From positions 328,061 through 392,060 of the forward strand of contig VXBM01000198.1 in the NCBI GenBank assembly GCA_013400155.1: 64,000 bases of DNA, read 5' to 3'. The position numbers and the translations under genes were made by a program. Below the pieces are notes generated by a model. The model worked only from the letters and a program-made list of their open reading frames with translations, searched no databases and had not been told where the DNA came from. Positions 24,601 through 38,400 of the stretch are shown here, in pieces; position 1 is the stretch's first letter, and every line of letters starts with the position of its first letter. The stretch comes from Helopsaltes ochotensis. Its lineage: Eukaryota; Chordata; Aves; Passeriformes; Locustellidae.

Positions 24601-27600
24601 TTTATGTTGGAGAGTTTAGAATTTCAGAAGAGGAAGAGGAATGAAAGCTATATTGTCTGCTAAGTAGACTGTTGAGACAATCTGTTCCTGAGGGTAATAC
24701 GTTTTTTCTGAGCTTATGTCAGTCACAAACCCTTTTTATAATTAGTCTGAATGACTACTTGGAGCACCTTTCCTAGCTATGTAATTTTGTTTTCCAGTTC
24801 CTAATATCAGTGATTAGCTTGTTTACTCATTCAAAAATTTTACCTCATGTAGATTACTAGGCAATGCTAATGTAATAAAAGAGCTGCTATGTCAGATGTC
24901 CTTTTTCCATATATCCTCACTAGAAAGCGTGCCAGCAGAATCATTCACTTGAAAGCATTTTATGGGAGTAGCTGCACACTACTGCTCTTCATTTCAAGAA
25001 GTCTGTTTTTTGTAAGGTTGTTTGTCCCATTTGCAATGGGTTTCTGACTGCATATGCTGTGTTTTTATAATGTCAGAGTATTTGTATTATAGTGAGGGTT
25101 TTGACAACAGGCATTGACTGTAAGACTTTGATTTCTAACTATGTAGACACCGTGTGCAAGCTGAAAAGGAAATAGTTTGAGGAGACAATCTACGTATTTC
25201 TTATGTCTCTTTAGAAGGATTTGAGCTGTCCTAGTAGGTTTTTGAGAGAACAACTAAAATAATATTTTAAACTTTTTTTTTTTGTATAAAACCGATTCTT
25301 GGCTGAAAAAATGGTGTGATCAGTGAGAATAAGATTGAATTTTACTACTTATTCATTTATCTTGAATTAGCTGTAAGTGTTCTCCTTGCATTGCTGAGGG
25401 AAGCTTTTTCAAAAAATGCATGACTTGTCTGCTATCTAGTGAAGTAAATTTGGTTTTCACTCTATTCGCATTACTTAAAGTTGTAATACAGCAGTATTGT
25501 GTTAAAAATTAAACATTCTGTGTATTTCTTACATTTCTGAACTTCTGTTTTGATACTCTTATTTCCAGGTTGTCTCCCTTTAGAGTATCTGTGTTGTCCA
25601 CACAGTGTAGTCATGTAACACTAGAAGTTACTTTTTCTTGAAATTCAGAATTAAAGTAATTAGGAAAGTTAGACAGTTCTCTTCAGGCTATCAGTATGGT
25701 TTCTTAGTGTTTAAGCTGCATAATTCTGTAATTATTAGTTGTTGGGTAATGTTCTCAAAATCTTATGTTCCACGCGACTGATTTTTATCTTTATTGATGT
25801 TCAGTATGCCTTCCAGTCTGTCTTTTGAAATATATTACTTGTTTTTCTTGTAATAACAAATTAGCAGACATACTGTTTTTTTGGAAGTGCACAGCTTGAC
25901 TACCCCAGTGATTTTTTTTTTCTTGTTCATAATTGTGGCTTACAAGGTCTTCCAGTGTAGTGCTTTTTGAAACACTCTGTTGACTTTCTCAAATACTACA
26001 TCAAAACTGGGTGGATTATTTTGTCAGGTTATAAGAGAGTGGGGTGGTAGGAATCAAGTTTTTATCCAGTTCTTTTTAGTTAGATTTACCTCTTTCAGGA
26101 GTTCATTCCTTTCTGTTTCTTTTTTTGTTTTTGCCCTTCTATTCCTTCATTCCAGGGTTGGAATGACTCTTTTCTGAATTTTTTGATTGAGAAAATAAAT
26201 TATACTTTTCATTTTCTTAATATTGGAAAATAATTTTAAAAGTTGAGCATCTGCTCTAACATTCCTTACCATATTAGTATGGAGAGTGGATGGGAAGTCT
26301 TTGCTTTTGTTCCCAGACTTTTATCTTTCTAGTTCTAGTTGTTCCGGTAACAGCTGGGAGAAGTGTTAGAGGATGTGTTGCAAGGTCTCAGTAAATTGAG
26401 CAGGCTTCGGTTTATTCTGACATGGAACTGCTATGTGTCCTAACATTTGAGAATTTTTTAGGAACCACATCCAACCATCTGATCATAGCCAAGAAATACT
26501 GGATTTTTGCTTCATGAATAATTCTTTGCCATGGAGACTGTCTACACAGATAGGAAATCTCAAGAAATCCTTGTTATGCTAGTTTTAGAAATATTACAGG
26601 GAGGTTTTAAATCAGAGGTAAATAGAGACATCCTATGGTGCACAATATTCATTAAACTCTTAGGATTATGCTTGCTGGTATAGCTCTTTTTTTCAGTATT
26701 AGTTGCCAAATATCCTAAAAACATGGAAAACCAAGAAACTGTCCACAGCTGTTTTAAATTTAAAGGTTTAATTATGCCATATAATCTTCATTTCAACTGT
26801 ACTAAATTTATGCTAGTCTAATTAAAACATTGCTGTGAAAATGTTTTTCTTTTGACTGTGATTTTAGTATTTTAAAATCAACTCAATAAATAAGAAAGCA
26901 CTTTCAGCATATGTTCATGTCTTACAGTAGTCCTTTATTAAAGCTTCCCACAATGTGCAAGAATTAATTTTCAGATAATTCTAGAGGTTAAAATACCATA
27001 TTTATTCACTTGATGTTTTGGTTTATCTACCTAAGTCCACATATTCGTATCTTGTCATTCTATACTTAAATATTATTCTTGCATATTTAAGAGATTAGAT
27101 TTTAAATTAATGTGTGATTTTTTACAAATGGCATGTTAAACTTCAGGAAAATGAATGTGAGTAGTACAATATTCTAATGTGAGCATGATTTTTTTCCATA
27201 TTCAAATGTATTGTGGCGTTAGACATCTTTGAGGGTGCAAGTTCATGGTGAAAGTACTCTTTACTTATTAGAATAGTGATGAATAGTGGTAATGAGCTTA
27301 ACATACAGAGTTTTACCTCTGCAAGTTCTGTCCTAATTCAAAAACTTCTGCCCAATTCTGCTTCTGGTGTTCTGCCTGAGGTATCAGTTATGGACTAATG
27401 TGAAGGGTTAAATAGCTGGTAGCATTCATCAGCAACCATGAAAACATTTCTCTGTGTGTGAAGGCACAGCAGTAAAAACGTTCAATATCGGTAACCTTTT
27501 GCAAAAGAAAGGTAAAATGTGACAAAATCTTTTTTTTTTCTGAAATTTGTAAGCTTGTGTTTCTGACCAGCTGATTAGAGGAAAAAATGCACTCAGTGAG

Positions 27601-29414
27601 AGTCAGCTTTCCTTTTCTTCCTTTGGAAAACAGTTTCTGTTTGTAAAAGGGGATTTTAGGGGTGTCTTTTGGTAAGTGGTCGTGTTCTAGTCAGTTTTTT
27701 CATGAGCTACTTTGAGAACAATGGTGGAGACATTGTTAATGATACAATCTTTGAAATTCCTCATCAGTACAATAGGAAGGATCTGTTCTGAGTTGTATAG
27801 AGGTGAGAAAGATAATATGAATCTGAATTTAGGGAAAAATGTTTGTCTATAGCTTGCCCAGAAAAAACGGAAGCTGAAGACATTTTACTTTCAGAACAGA
27901 GTAGATTTTTCTGATCAAGGTTAAGTTTCTATGAATGTCAACTCTTGTAGGTCACATATTTTGATTTTTTTTTAGAGTGACAAGGGAACTTCTAAAATGT
28001 TTATTGGTTATTTTTATGATCCCATATGTATTTCTTACTTGATTATTTCACCGTATACATAAATGGTGCCTATTTGTGATCATTCTTCTCTAGCTTCCTG
28101 ATGTTTAAGCACTAATTGGTTTCCAAGTTCAAGTAAACCAAGTCTTTATTTACCATGTTCTACTTGCTGTCTCCTACAAACTGTACGGAGGGTTTACTGT
28201 AAATAGAGAGATTAACAGGTCAAACATAGCTGTCTTAAGAATTCATTAGCCTGTTGTACAATAATGTTACTTAGTTCTCAATAAAATAGGCATGATCTCT
28301 ATAGCTGGTTTTTGCTTTGTCTTATTACCTGTAGGTGAATCAATCATGTATTTTGTGGACATTACAGTTAAAATATTAATAATTAATATAGTAGAATGGT
28401 ATGGTAGTTCTTTTAGATAGAAGTTGCATGACATAAAGACAAAGCCTCAAATGTTGGCTTTTCATTATGCACTGAATTTGGAAACCACATAGGCAAAAAT
28501 CCACTTAGAAAATGTGGAGTTAAATGGTACGAAACTATTGTTTTGATAATGACTTGAACCCAAGTACCTGTCTTTGTGTGATGTAACTTCTGTTGCGCAG
28601 AGTTTTATCATTAGGATCTATAAATATTGGTGCAGAAACAGGCTTTGTATTTAACTTTTGTAAGCAGTTAGAGATACGTTCTTTTACTTAGCCATTAGTT
28701 TATCCTGAAGGTACACTTACTCTTAAACTGTTGCGGTTCATGCTTCTTTAAACAAAACTATCACTAAATTCTCCCCTGTCCCCCAGCCCCCTACATCAGT
28801 AGTAGCAAACTCTTGTGTTAGATTTAATAGAAGGCATAAAACAAAGTAAGATGAACTTGTTTAAAATGTATCCGATTTCATTGGTGGTCCTTCAGTCAAC
28901 TGTTCAGGAGTAGGCATCCTGATTTCAGGCTATAGTCTGTCAGTCTCATGCTGTTAATAACAGTAGTTTTAGTATTTCTTCCTGTAGTAAACTGCAATGT
29001 TCAGTTTTCTCAAGACCTTGATGTATTCTTGTTCAGTGTAGGGGGAGGCATGTAAAGTGGTAGACCCATACATTTTTTAGTAAGAGTAGGATTTTAACAT
29101 TAATGTTTAACAATTATTGTTGTTTGTTGTTTGATAAAGGTGTATTAGTTTAGCTGTAAGTGCTGTTGCTAAAGTGCTAGTAATTGCATGATGAAAAATA
29201 CAGTTTAAGATACGTCAGCACTGTTTAAGAAGGGAGAATGAATAATTTTAATAGCAGCTGTTTATTTGCAGTAGACTAATTTCATTTTCTCTGTTAAATT
29301 TGTTCTATGAACTCATGTAATACTAGCTAAGTGATGGGAATTTTTTTTCTGCCTACACACAGTATGAAAAAGTAACTTCAGTTTAGCATCTTTTAACTTT
29401 TTGTTACAGGCTGG

Positions 29415-29484
<70 letters not shown>

Positions 29485-32400
29485 AATTAGTATTTTGATC
29501 ATGTCTATAGTCTGCAATGTTTCCAGCACATGTACAAACACAGGTTCTAGTATCAAGTAATAATTGCCTCATTCAGAGGAATATAAAAGGACTACAGTGT
29601 CAAAATGAAAAGCATCTCAAATTTGAAAAGGTTTCCTTCCTGCATTGGGATTTTAGTTAGAGTGCTGTCAAGTAACACTAAATTATAGAGAAGTGCAAAT
29701 AGATTTACTGTTTTTTTTCAACCCTCCCCTTTTTTTGGGGGGAGAGCGGGGGGTTGTTTTGTTTTTGGGTTTTGGTTGTTTTTGTTTTTGAAGAGAGAGA
29801 ACTCATGGAGGCTATTTGACCCTTCTGAGATGAGATAAATTCTTAGTCTGTATTTAGAGAAAAGCTGTATTTTCAAAAGGATGTTAGGTCAGATATTATG
29901 GTTTTTATGTACCCAAAGAATACTTTAAAACTTTTACTTCTGAAAAAAGTTGTCTCTGACTTTCTTACTGTTGCCGGAGTCATAATCATTGCTGTTGTTG
30001 GTTTTGCTTTTCAAGGTACCCAGAAAATGGCATAATAGAAATGGACACAGTTAATCTTCGACCCCGAGCAAGAACCATTCTGAAATGGAGTGAGCTAAAA
30101 GTGGGTGATGTGGTGATGGTTAACTACAATGTTGAGACACCAGAAGAAAGAGGATTTTGGTTTGATGCAGAAATTACCTCTTTGAGGGAAATCTCAAGGA
30201 CTAACAAAGAGGTTCATGCTAAAATTCTGCTGGGGTAAGATTTGCTTGACCAACTCAGAAAATCTCTACGTGTCATGAAGTGTGTTTGGTTTGGCTTTTT
30301 TATCTGCTAGTCACCACTAGATTAATTTTAATGTCATACTTTGATTCCACAGCTGTGTGAATTACAAAGTTACAGTGCATGGTTTTTGCAATGTGCAGAC
30401 TTAACTGTAAGTCAGAATTTTTTTTCCTGAGATTGCTGGAGACAGCCATAAGGTTTTTGGTGTATTATGTGTGATTCAGATTGGTCAGAGCGTATTCCAG
30501 TAATTTTTTAGATAATTGAGAACCCCTAGATCTCACTGAGCTTGAGTTATCTCAGACAATTTGAATAAGTCTCTCAAGTGGCTTAATAAATTTCTAAAGA
30601 ATAAAATATTTATGTAGTATTATAACCTCTGATAAGTCAAGTGTGGAGCTGTGGGATGTGGGAACTGCAGGTTTTCATTGTGACTGAAATTACCTGAATG
30701 TCTTTGCTTTGTTTTACTATTTATTTTAAAACTTCCGTACAGTTGTTTAGGAACAATGTTTTCTGGAGATATCCTTAAGATATTGTTGTCTTATTATTAA
30801 GCTGTGTTACTGCCTTCTTATGGATGAAGAGATGACAAGTGGTTGATTTAATGTTGGCATGTCCCACATTTACTCTTGAGTGTTACTGTTCTGGAATTGT
30901 ATTCCTGAATTGGACTACTATCATACCTTGTAGTTTTCTTTACAGGAAAAGAGAATGTTATATCTGCAGAAAGACTTAGTATGGGACATGGTTACTTGGG
31001 AGAGATGCACAGAAGTCTCTGTAAATTTGGTCTAATTCAGTATTTTGTGTAAAAGTACAATCTTACCTAGTACTGGGAAATAACAAAGACATTGGCTTGG
31101 TCAAGTATGCAAGTAAATGAGTGTTTTGGGGGTGGATTTTAGTTTTAGAATTATAGGAGTTTTATTAGACAATCTTAGTGCATTATAGCCATCTTTTCTA
31201 AGTAGAGCAGGCACATGGACTTGTTTTGTAGGCAAAGCAAAAAAACCCAAACTTGAAATACAAAGCTAGAGAAAAAAATGAGTAGGTATTTTGAATTACT
31301 AACTTGAACAAGAGAAGAGATTAAGAAATGGAGAATGGTATCAATAGAGAGATGCAGATTTTCACTGTAGTGAATTTAGTGCTAGTGACATTTGGTGAGT
31401 CAGGGATGGGTTTTATGACCTTCTACAAATAAAACTGTCCAGACAGCAGTTTACTTGAAGTTCAAATGTCTGTCGATAATTTTTTTAAAACTTTTGCCTA
31501 CGTGGATTCTTTCAGAGTTTTCCCCAGCTATTAAATATAGGATAATCAAAATACATTTTATATTGGCAAAGAGAAGCACCTGGTGGCTAATAAAAAATTC
31601 TATTTGGAACTCTATAGGGAAATGTTTTCTATATCTAAATAAATTGATAGTTATGCTTCAAACTGGAAGATGCTAAATTCAAATACTGTCAGTACTCTGG
31701 CAGGTGCAATAGGGTTCCCTGTGATGCTCTGAAAGGAATTGGGAGGAAAGCAACACAATGATGAATTTAAGTCCATTTTTTGGATGGAATCATATTTCAG
31801 AGAATTTACGTGTTGCTAGGTTGTATATATAGTAATCAACTTGTTGCAGTAACTGAGGTTAACTGAGCCCTACCATTTCTTAAATTTATCAAAGAATAAT
31901 TCTGTAGGACCTGTGCTACCCAACTTATTCCTTTCAGTTCATAGTAAGAGAACAAAACAAATCTCGTAGTAGTCATAAATTTGTGTGAGGAGCATGCAAA
32001 AGTAATTGCTTTGAATTTCCAGCATGTTGATTTGCAAATTAAAAACCAACCTCAGTGTTTCATTGTTCATTAATACATAATATAAATAATTTAAAATGTG
32101 TGAATTTAGTTTAGAATTATAAGACATTTGCTATTATTTTAATCTAGAATAATATAATGGATATATTTCTATTCCATAATATTGGTATGTGATTATGAGT
32201 TCTTAACATTGTTAGCATTAACTATTTGTCTCAAATAAAGGTGAAAGTTATTTTTAATTTTTTATGATTTTATGTTAGTGGTTAATTGATTGTATGCTAA
32301 TGACTAGTTTCTTGTGTATTACTTAAGATCAACCTTAGCAGGAAAGTAAAGGGAGGCAGAGGTCTCAGGGTTGCATTGGATATATTCATTGCTTGGGCTT

Positions 32401-35400
32401 TTTTTCCTTTGTGAAATTATATCAAAGAGACTTTGTATAAAACAATTTTATAAGCCATATTTGAAAGTTTGATTTATTCATCTTGGTTGCTTTTGACAAA
32501 GATTTAATGAAGCTATTGGCATGATCACAGGAAATAACAAGGGTATGCTGTTTGTGGTCATGCTTTGAAGCTAGTAGAACATATGATGAATACTTTTTTT
32601 GGGGCACCTTTGACATGTGTGTTAGTTTGGTGTTACTGTTACTCATGTCTTAGTCATAACCAAAAGGAAAATTCCTCTACAGTCTGTCATCATTTAGCTG
32701 ATCTTTTGGAAAATATATGTGAAATAGCAAATATTACCAAATAGAGGATGAGACTGAACAGGGGAAGTAAACACATTGTGCGGAATAATTGACCACTTAT
32801 TATTAATTCTCATTTCTATATAGTTTCCATTGCAGCTGATTTTTTTGATTGTAAGATGTCTAAAACATATTGAACAGGATTTTCTGTGTCTCAGATGCAA
32901 ATACTAGGGAAACAGCAGTGCTTTGGCTGTGGAATAGGACTTAAGGTTTCTTATGAAGGTTTCTATGTGACCATGCTTGCAGTTCAGCATCTCTGAATGT
33001 GAGGTTCTTGTTTCAAGAGTATCTGTGGTACCTCTGAACTGATTTTAACTGGTGAGGTGCTGCATCTCTGGTTTTAGATATCCTCTGGTTTTCTCTTTGG
33101 GGAGACAGTTCTATTTCATAATGACAACACTTTTTGTAATCCAGAATAATATGACCTCTTGTCTTGGAGGCTAGCTGTTCACAAATTAATCTTGGAGCCA
33201 GCAGATATATTTAAACTCACCATATTAAATCAAACCAAAGTGTATCAAATGATGCTCTGCATTTGCTCCTTTCTAGAATTGAAGATAGAGACCAAATTAG
33301 ATCTTAAGTTTCTTCAGTAAGCCCTTGAAAGTCTGAGTTTAGCAAGGACTCTGTCAATACCAAGACTTGTATTTTGCTTAAGCCTTTGGAGATGTGTAAG
33401 ACTGTAGGTATAAATTATGCAGAGTGAACATAATTTTTTTCTTTAGATGAGTGAATGTTTAACAGATTTGATGTCTTCACCTATGCAGCTGTAAAGGAAT
33501 GTAATAGAATGGTCCTAAATTTTCATGTTCATATTTGTCTTTTAGTTCTGAAGATTTTTGTATGAGCATTCTTGCTCCCAAAAAGGAATTATTTTTGTGG
33601 ATTACTTTCTCTTAATTTTTAAATATTTTTCTTGTATTTTTCTTGTAACCTGCTAGATCTGGTGTTTGTCTTCCTCTTTTTTTTTAATTTTATGCATTCA
33701 TATTTATTATCTTACTACTCCTTTTATGCATATCTAACATGTTTTATTCTCAGAATGCAGTATATTTTAAAATTATTTTTATGCTACTTGTACATATTTT
33801 ACTTCTAACTTCTCCCTTTAATTCTTTTGAACGAGATTTTCCACTTATCTATAACTTCTGATTTTTTAAAAATCATACATAAATTTGTTTTTACAGCTTT
33901 TCAAAGGCACAGAAATTAAACACTTTACATAATAGTGAGGTATTCTGTAATAGTGAGTGAAACAAGCTGTCCATGACAGTTTTTTGTTAATAATTTAAAG
34001 AATTCTTGTGCTTCTGTCAATTTCTATGTAGTTTAAAAAAAAGTTATTGGTAGTTGTACCTTGTTTTGACACTTAGGAAGATAACAGTACTGTACTTCCT
34101 GTTACTGTCAGTATATATTGTGATCATCATCAGAGTTGTTGTTATGATTTGGTAGATGCCAAATAGTACAGTTCTCATAGTGCTTCTTCTTTAGGTCTGG
34201 AATTTTCATCGATGTGGTTTATGTTGTACTAATGCTTGCATAATTTTCTATCCAAAGTAACATCCTGGTTTATTTTTTTATTGTAGTGTGTTTGACTGTT
34301 GCTGGTTCATCTGGGAGGACATTCTTTTGATGCTATGTGAGATATTAACAATATTTACTTGAATCTATTTTCTCAAATAACTTTCATGCTTTATCAGCAG
34401 GTATCTTAGAAATAAGTATTTTAATTGCTGAAGACCTTACCTGCAGCTTTCCTGCACAGATGTGAAAGTGATATATTTCTTCTAGGCAATAAAACTAGTA
34501 AAAAGGTGAATTTGTATCATCCACTTTCCTCTTCTCCTTGTGACTTTAGTGGAGCTGGTCACCTCCTTTGAAGAAGAGAACTCGTCTTGAATCAACAGGA
34601 CTGTTCCAAGTCAAGATTCTGAGTGGCCAAGACGCCTGCTGGGATTTTTGATGATGAATCTGTAGAGATGATGCCTAGATTTTTTTAAGCATTTCTTTTA
34701 CTGCTTTTCCTAATCTCTACAGCTAGAGATTGTTCTTTTTGTGATACACAGCCTTAGGGAATAATCTCTCAACTCATAACAAGAGTGACTCTTTACAACC
34801 AGAATGTTTTGTGTACTACTTAATTACCATGTTGGACAAAAGAAATCATGTTAGCTGAAGTGGTGTGTGAGTATAATTCTCGGCTTGAATGTAGAAGTGA
34901 AGTTTACTGGAAATAAAACTGTTCACTTTTAAATTTCAGATTAGGTTTTCAAGCTTTCTTCAGTTGTGATTTCAGTTTTGAGGAAAAGTCAAGAATTAAA
35001 AGATAAAACAGACGCAAGGACAGATTATTATTAAAGAAACTTTGGAGTAGTGTGAAGTGCATTCTGTTAATGATTAAGGTGTACAGGACAAACTGCCCAG
35101 GAGATATTGGGACATCCTGGGTTCTAGAGAAGGGTTGTTATTCAGAATGTATTGTTTCTGTCAGATGTGAAACAGAACAGCAGTACCTGACCAAGAATAA
35201 TGCATGACGAGAGCATAAGCGGAGTGAATCCTGTATTCATTCACTGTAGTACTTTTACTCTTTGCAAGATCTTTATGAGATACAGGTCTTGGATTCAGTA
35301 ATTATGGCATCAAACCCTTGGTGTTGACACAGGCTGGGGCTGGACTTCTGGAGAGCAGCCCTGCTGAGAAGGACCTGGGGGTGCTGGTGGAGGAGAGGCT

Positions 35401-38400
35401 GGACATGACCCAGCCATGGGCATTCCCAGCCCAGAAAGCCAAACGTGTCCCGGGCTGCATCCAAAGCAGCGTGGGCAGCAGGGGAGGGAGGGGATTCTGC
35501 CCCTCTGCTCTGCTCTGCTGAGACCTGACCTGCAATGCTTCATCCAGCTCTTGGGTTCCTGGCAGGGAAGGACATGGAACTGTTGGAGGAAGTCCAGAGA
35601 AGGCCACGAAGATAGTTGAGGAGAATGGAGTACCTCTTCTAATTAGGAAAGGCTGGGAGAACTGGAATTGTTTGACCTGGAGAAGAGAAGGCTTTGGGAT
35701 CACCTAATTGCAGCCTTCCAGTACCTGAAGGGAGCCTTCAGAAAAGCCAGAGGGACTTCTTACCAGAGCATGTAGTGATGGAACAAGGGGCAATGGCTTC
35801 AGGTTAAAAGATTAGGTTTAAAGTAGATGTCGGGAAGAAATTTTGTAGTATGAGTGTGGTGAGGCATAGGAACAGGTTGCTCAGGAAAGCTGTGGATCCC
35901 CCATCCCGTTAGTCTTCAAGGCCAGGTTGGATAGAGCTCTGAGGAGCCTGGTCTAGTGGAAAGTGTCCCTGTCCTAGGCTGGGGATTGGAACTAGATGAT
36001 TTTTAAGGTCCCTTTCAACTCAACCATTCTGTTATTCAATGAAAGAGTACATTTTGAGAAGTGTTTGGCTTCGTATAGATGTCCTTTTCTTGTTTCCTTC
36101 TCCTTTCCCTTTGGACAGAAGTTTCCATTTTACAAGCACTCACTGATGGACATGTTCTATGCAGATCATAGCTATTCCTTCACACTCTTTACCTGCATGC
36201 TTCATTGTTCTACCTTAAAGAAGACCCTTCAGGAGGTTCCCTTGAATAGAAATGATTTGAAGGCTTACTGTTTTAAGATTTGCTTGTCCCTAATTCTTTT
36301 TTAATATGGAACAAATATTTTATCTGCATACTTCCCTTTTCCTGATTCTTAAAAAAAGAACATAAATAGTATCTGCTTTGTTCATTTGTGCCATTTCCCT
36401 GCATATTGCCTGATCTAAACTAGCAATATGGGGAACTGATTGTTTCAAGTTGGTTTCCCAAAATGGAGGGCAAGTAGACTAGATGCTTGTAATTTATGTT
36501 GAACCTTTTGGACTATGAATATACTGTTCTTTGAAATTCCAGAATTTTAGTGGCAAAGCAAATCTAGCTTACAGAGAGAGCCAAAGAGTAAGTGACCCAG
36601 TTTTTAAGATCTTTTTAGTCCTGCTGGTGAAAAGGGTAAAACTTTGGGGAGCAAATCATCCCAAAAAAAAGAGCAAGCAAATCATGTGGATCAAAACCTA
36701 GTTAAGTGCACAGCTTGTGTTAACAGACATTTGACTTTTAATAATACCCCTTTGGCTTTTGTCCCTGACAGCTGGAGAAAGGCAAATACTGCATCCATTG
36801 TAAAGGAGGACCAGCCTTATTTTGGCCTTCGGAAAAAAGGGGACAGTTCTCGTTAAGGGCTGGTGAAATGGTCACAGTTAGGAATAGCCAGAGTGATTTT
36901 TTTTTTTTTTCCAAGAGCAAATTGGGCCTTACAAGCTCATCTGCCTTCTGTGATAAAATTTTTTTCTCTGTGAAAATAGAGCAAAAGTTGTAATTTAATT
37001 CAATGCCAAGTGTCCTGTAATATCCTGTTCCAGTCTGGTGATTCCTGTAGTAAACTGGGAGGATGGACAACCAGGTGGGTTTAGAAAAAGAAAACATTGA
37101 ATGACTGGGCTCAGTGGATAGTGTTTACTGAGTTGAATGGTACTTGGAAAGTGATGACAGACGAAGAACTGCAGGGATGTATCTTGAGACCTGTGCTGTT
37201 CAGTATCTTGTGACAATACAGTGGACTCTTGTCAAGTTTGCAGACACAGTAAATTGATGGAAATTCAAGGGTAGTACTGCCAGTCAGAGAGACTTGAACA
37301 AGCCAGGTAGGAACGGGTGTCAGGAGCTTCAAGAAAGTCAAAGTGGATAAATGCAGTTTTCTTCCACCTGGGAAGGCTCAGCCTCTTAAAGCAGTACTGA
37401 CTGGGAAGTAGCCCTGATGAGAGGGATCTGTGGGTCTTGGTAGGAAGCAAGGTGAGTATGAGCCAGCAGTGTGGAATGAAGTTTAACAGTATTTGGGCTG
37501 TATAAAAGGATAAGTAGAAGATAGGGGAAAGTGATTTACTCTCCTTTATTAATTAAACTGCATCAAGAATATTCCATTCACCTACTATTCCACTCACATC
37601 TAAACACACCCCCCCCCCCCCGTAAACGGACAAAAGAGAGATAACAAAAAATGCAGTGAGTTTCAGCAGAGGGGCAGAAAATTGATTCTTTGGATTGCAT
37701 TTGATAGCTTAGCATTTCAATTAATTGTGTGTTAAAACATTAATTGCTTTAACAACAACAACAACAACAACAACAAAAAGCATAATTAAAAAGTGTTAAA
37801 AATGAAAATGTTTTGGGTGTCCTAGCTGTTACTGTAAGATAAAAGTATATTTTGGAAGTGAAGAATGGGTTGACTTGGATCTTTAGGGTTTTGTTTGGTT
37901 TTCCAGAACAATATCTTCAGTATTTGTAAGTGTCCTTTCTCTAATAAACATGCAGACTTGGAACTACAGAGTCTTTTCACTTGCTTTATAGGAGCGTGAT
38001 GTTTAGAAGTGTTCTGAAGTTTAATTTTTTTCCCACTGAGGAAAGTAAGTCTGAACAGAAGAGGAAGAAGAGAAGAAAACAAATTTAAGTGCAAAAGGGC
38101 AAGCGGTGGGTGGGTGGTAAACAGTGGTGAGCACAATATTAGGCAAAGCATTATGAAAATAAAGAAGGAGTGGTGTTGAAACATATGTATACATTTAAGA
38201 GAAACTTTGAGGATGGAAAGGAGCTCTTAAGATTGTTCAAGCAGGATCAGCCAGAGCAGTTTGTCTAGGACTAAGTGTAGTTGGGGTTTTAATAATGTTA
38301 TGGGTGGTTATTTGACAAACTTTCTGAACAATCCACTGTAAAAGGAAAATTCACTCTTGCCACACAAAATCCGTTTTTCACGTGTTTGTACCTCTTACCT

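Larger units (their letters stand above)
19422..30015 (+). other. UHRF2: UHRF2 intron 3 (10.6 kb)
   Basis: Phase 2 intron with GTAAGT donor. It holds an exon-like open segment at 19869-19977, copy B of the 122-bp repeat at 20793-20914, a 67-base T homopolymer at 29416-29482 and a G-rich hairpin region at 29719-29790. I recognise no CR1 in it, which is notable beside introns 1, 4 and 5. The stretch 20915-29415 is AT-rich with no gene I can support. Confidence 0.9.

Noticed and set aside
24331..24663. 110-codon open frame in intron 3
   Set aside because: No recognisable motif, no splice logic with UHRF2 phases, and length within chance for this much sequence.
35273..35703. 133-codon minus-strand frame
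   Set aside because: Antisense reading of the CR1 copy at 35318-36035; the same peptide appears from the CR1 at 10.6 kb.
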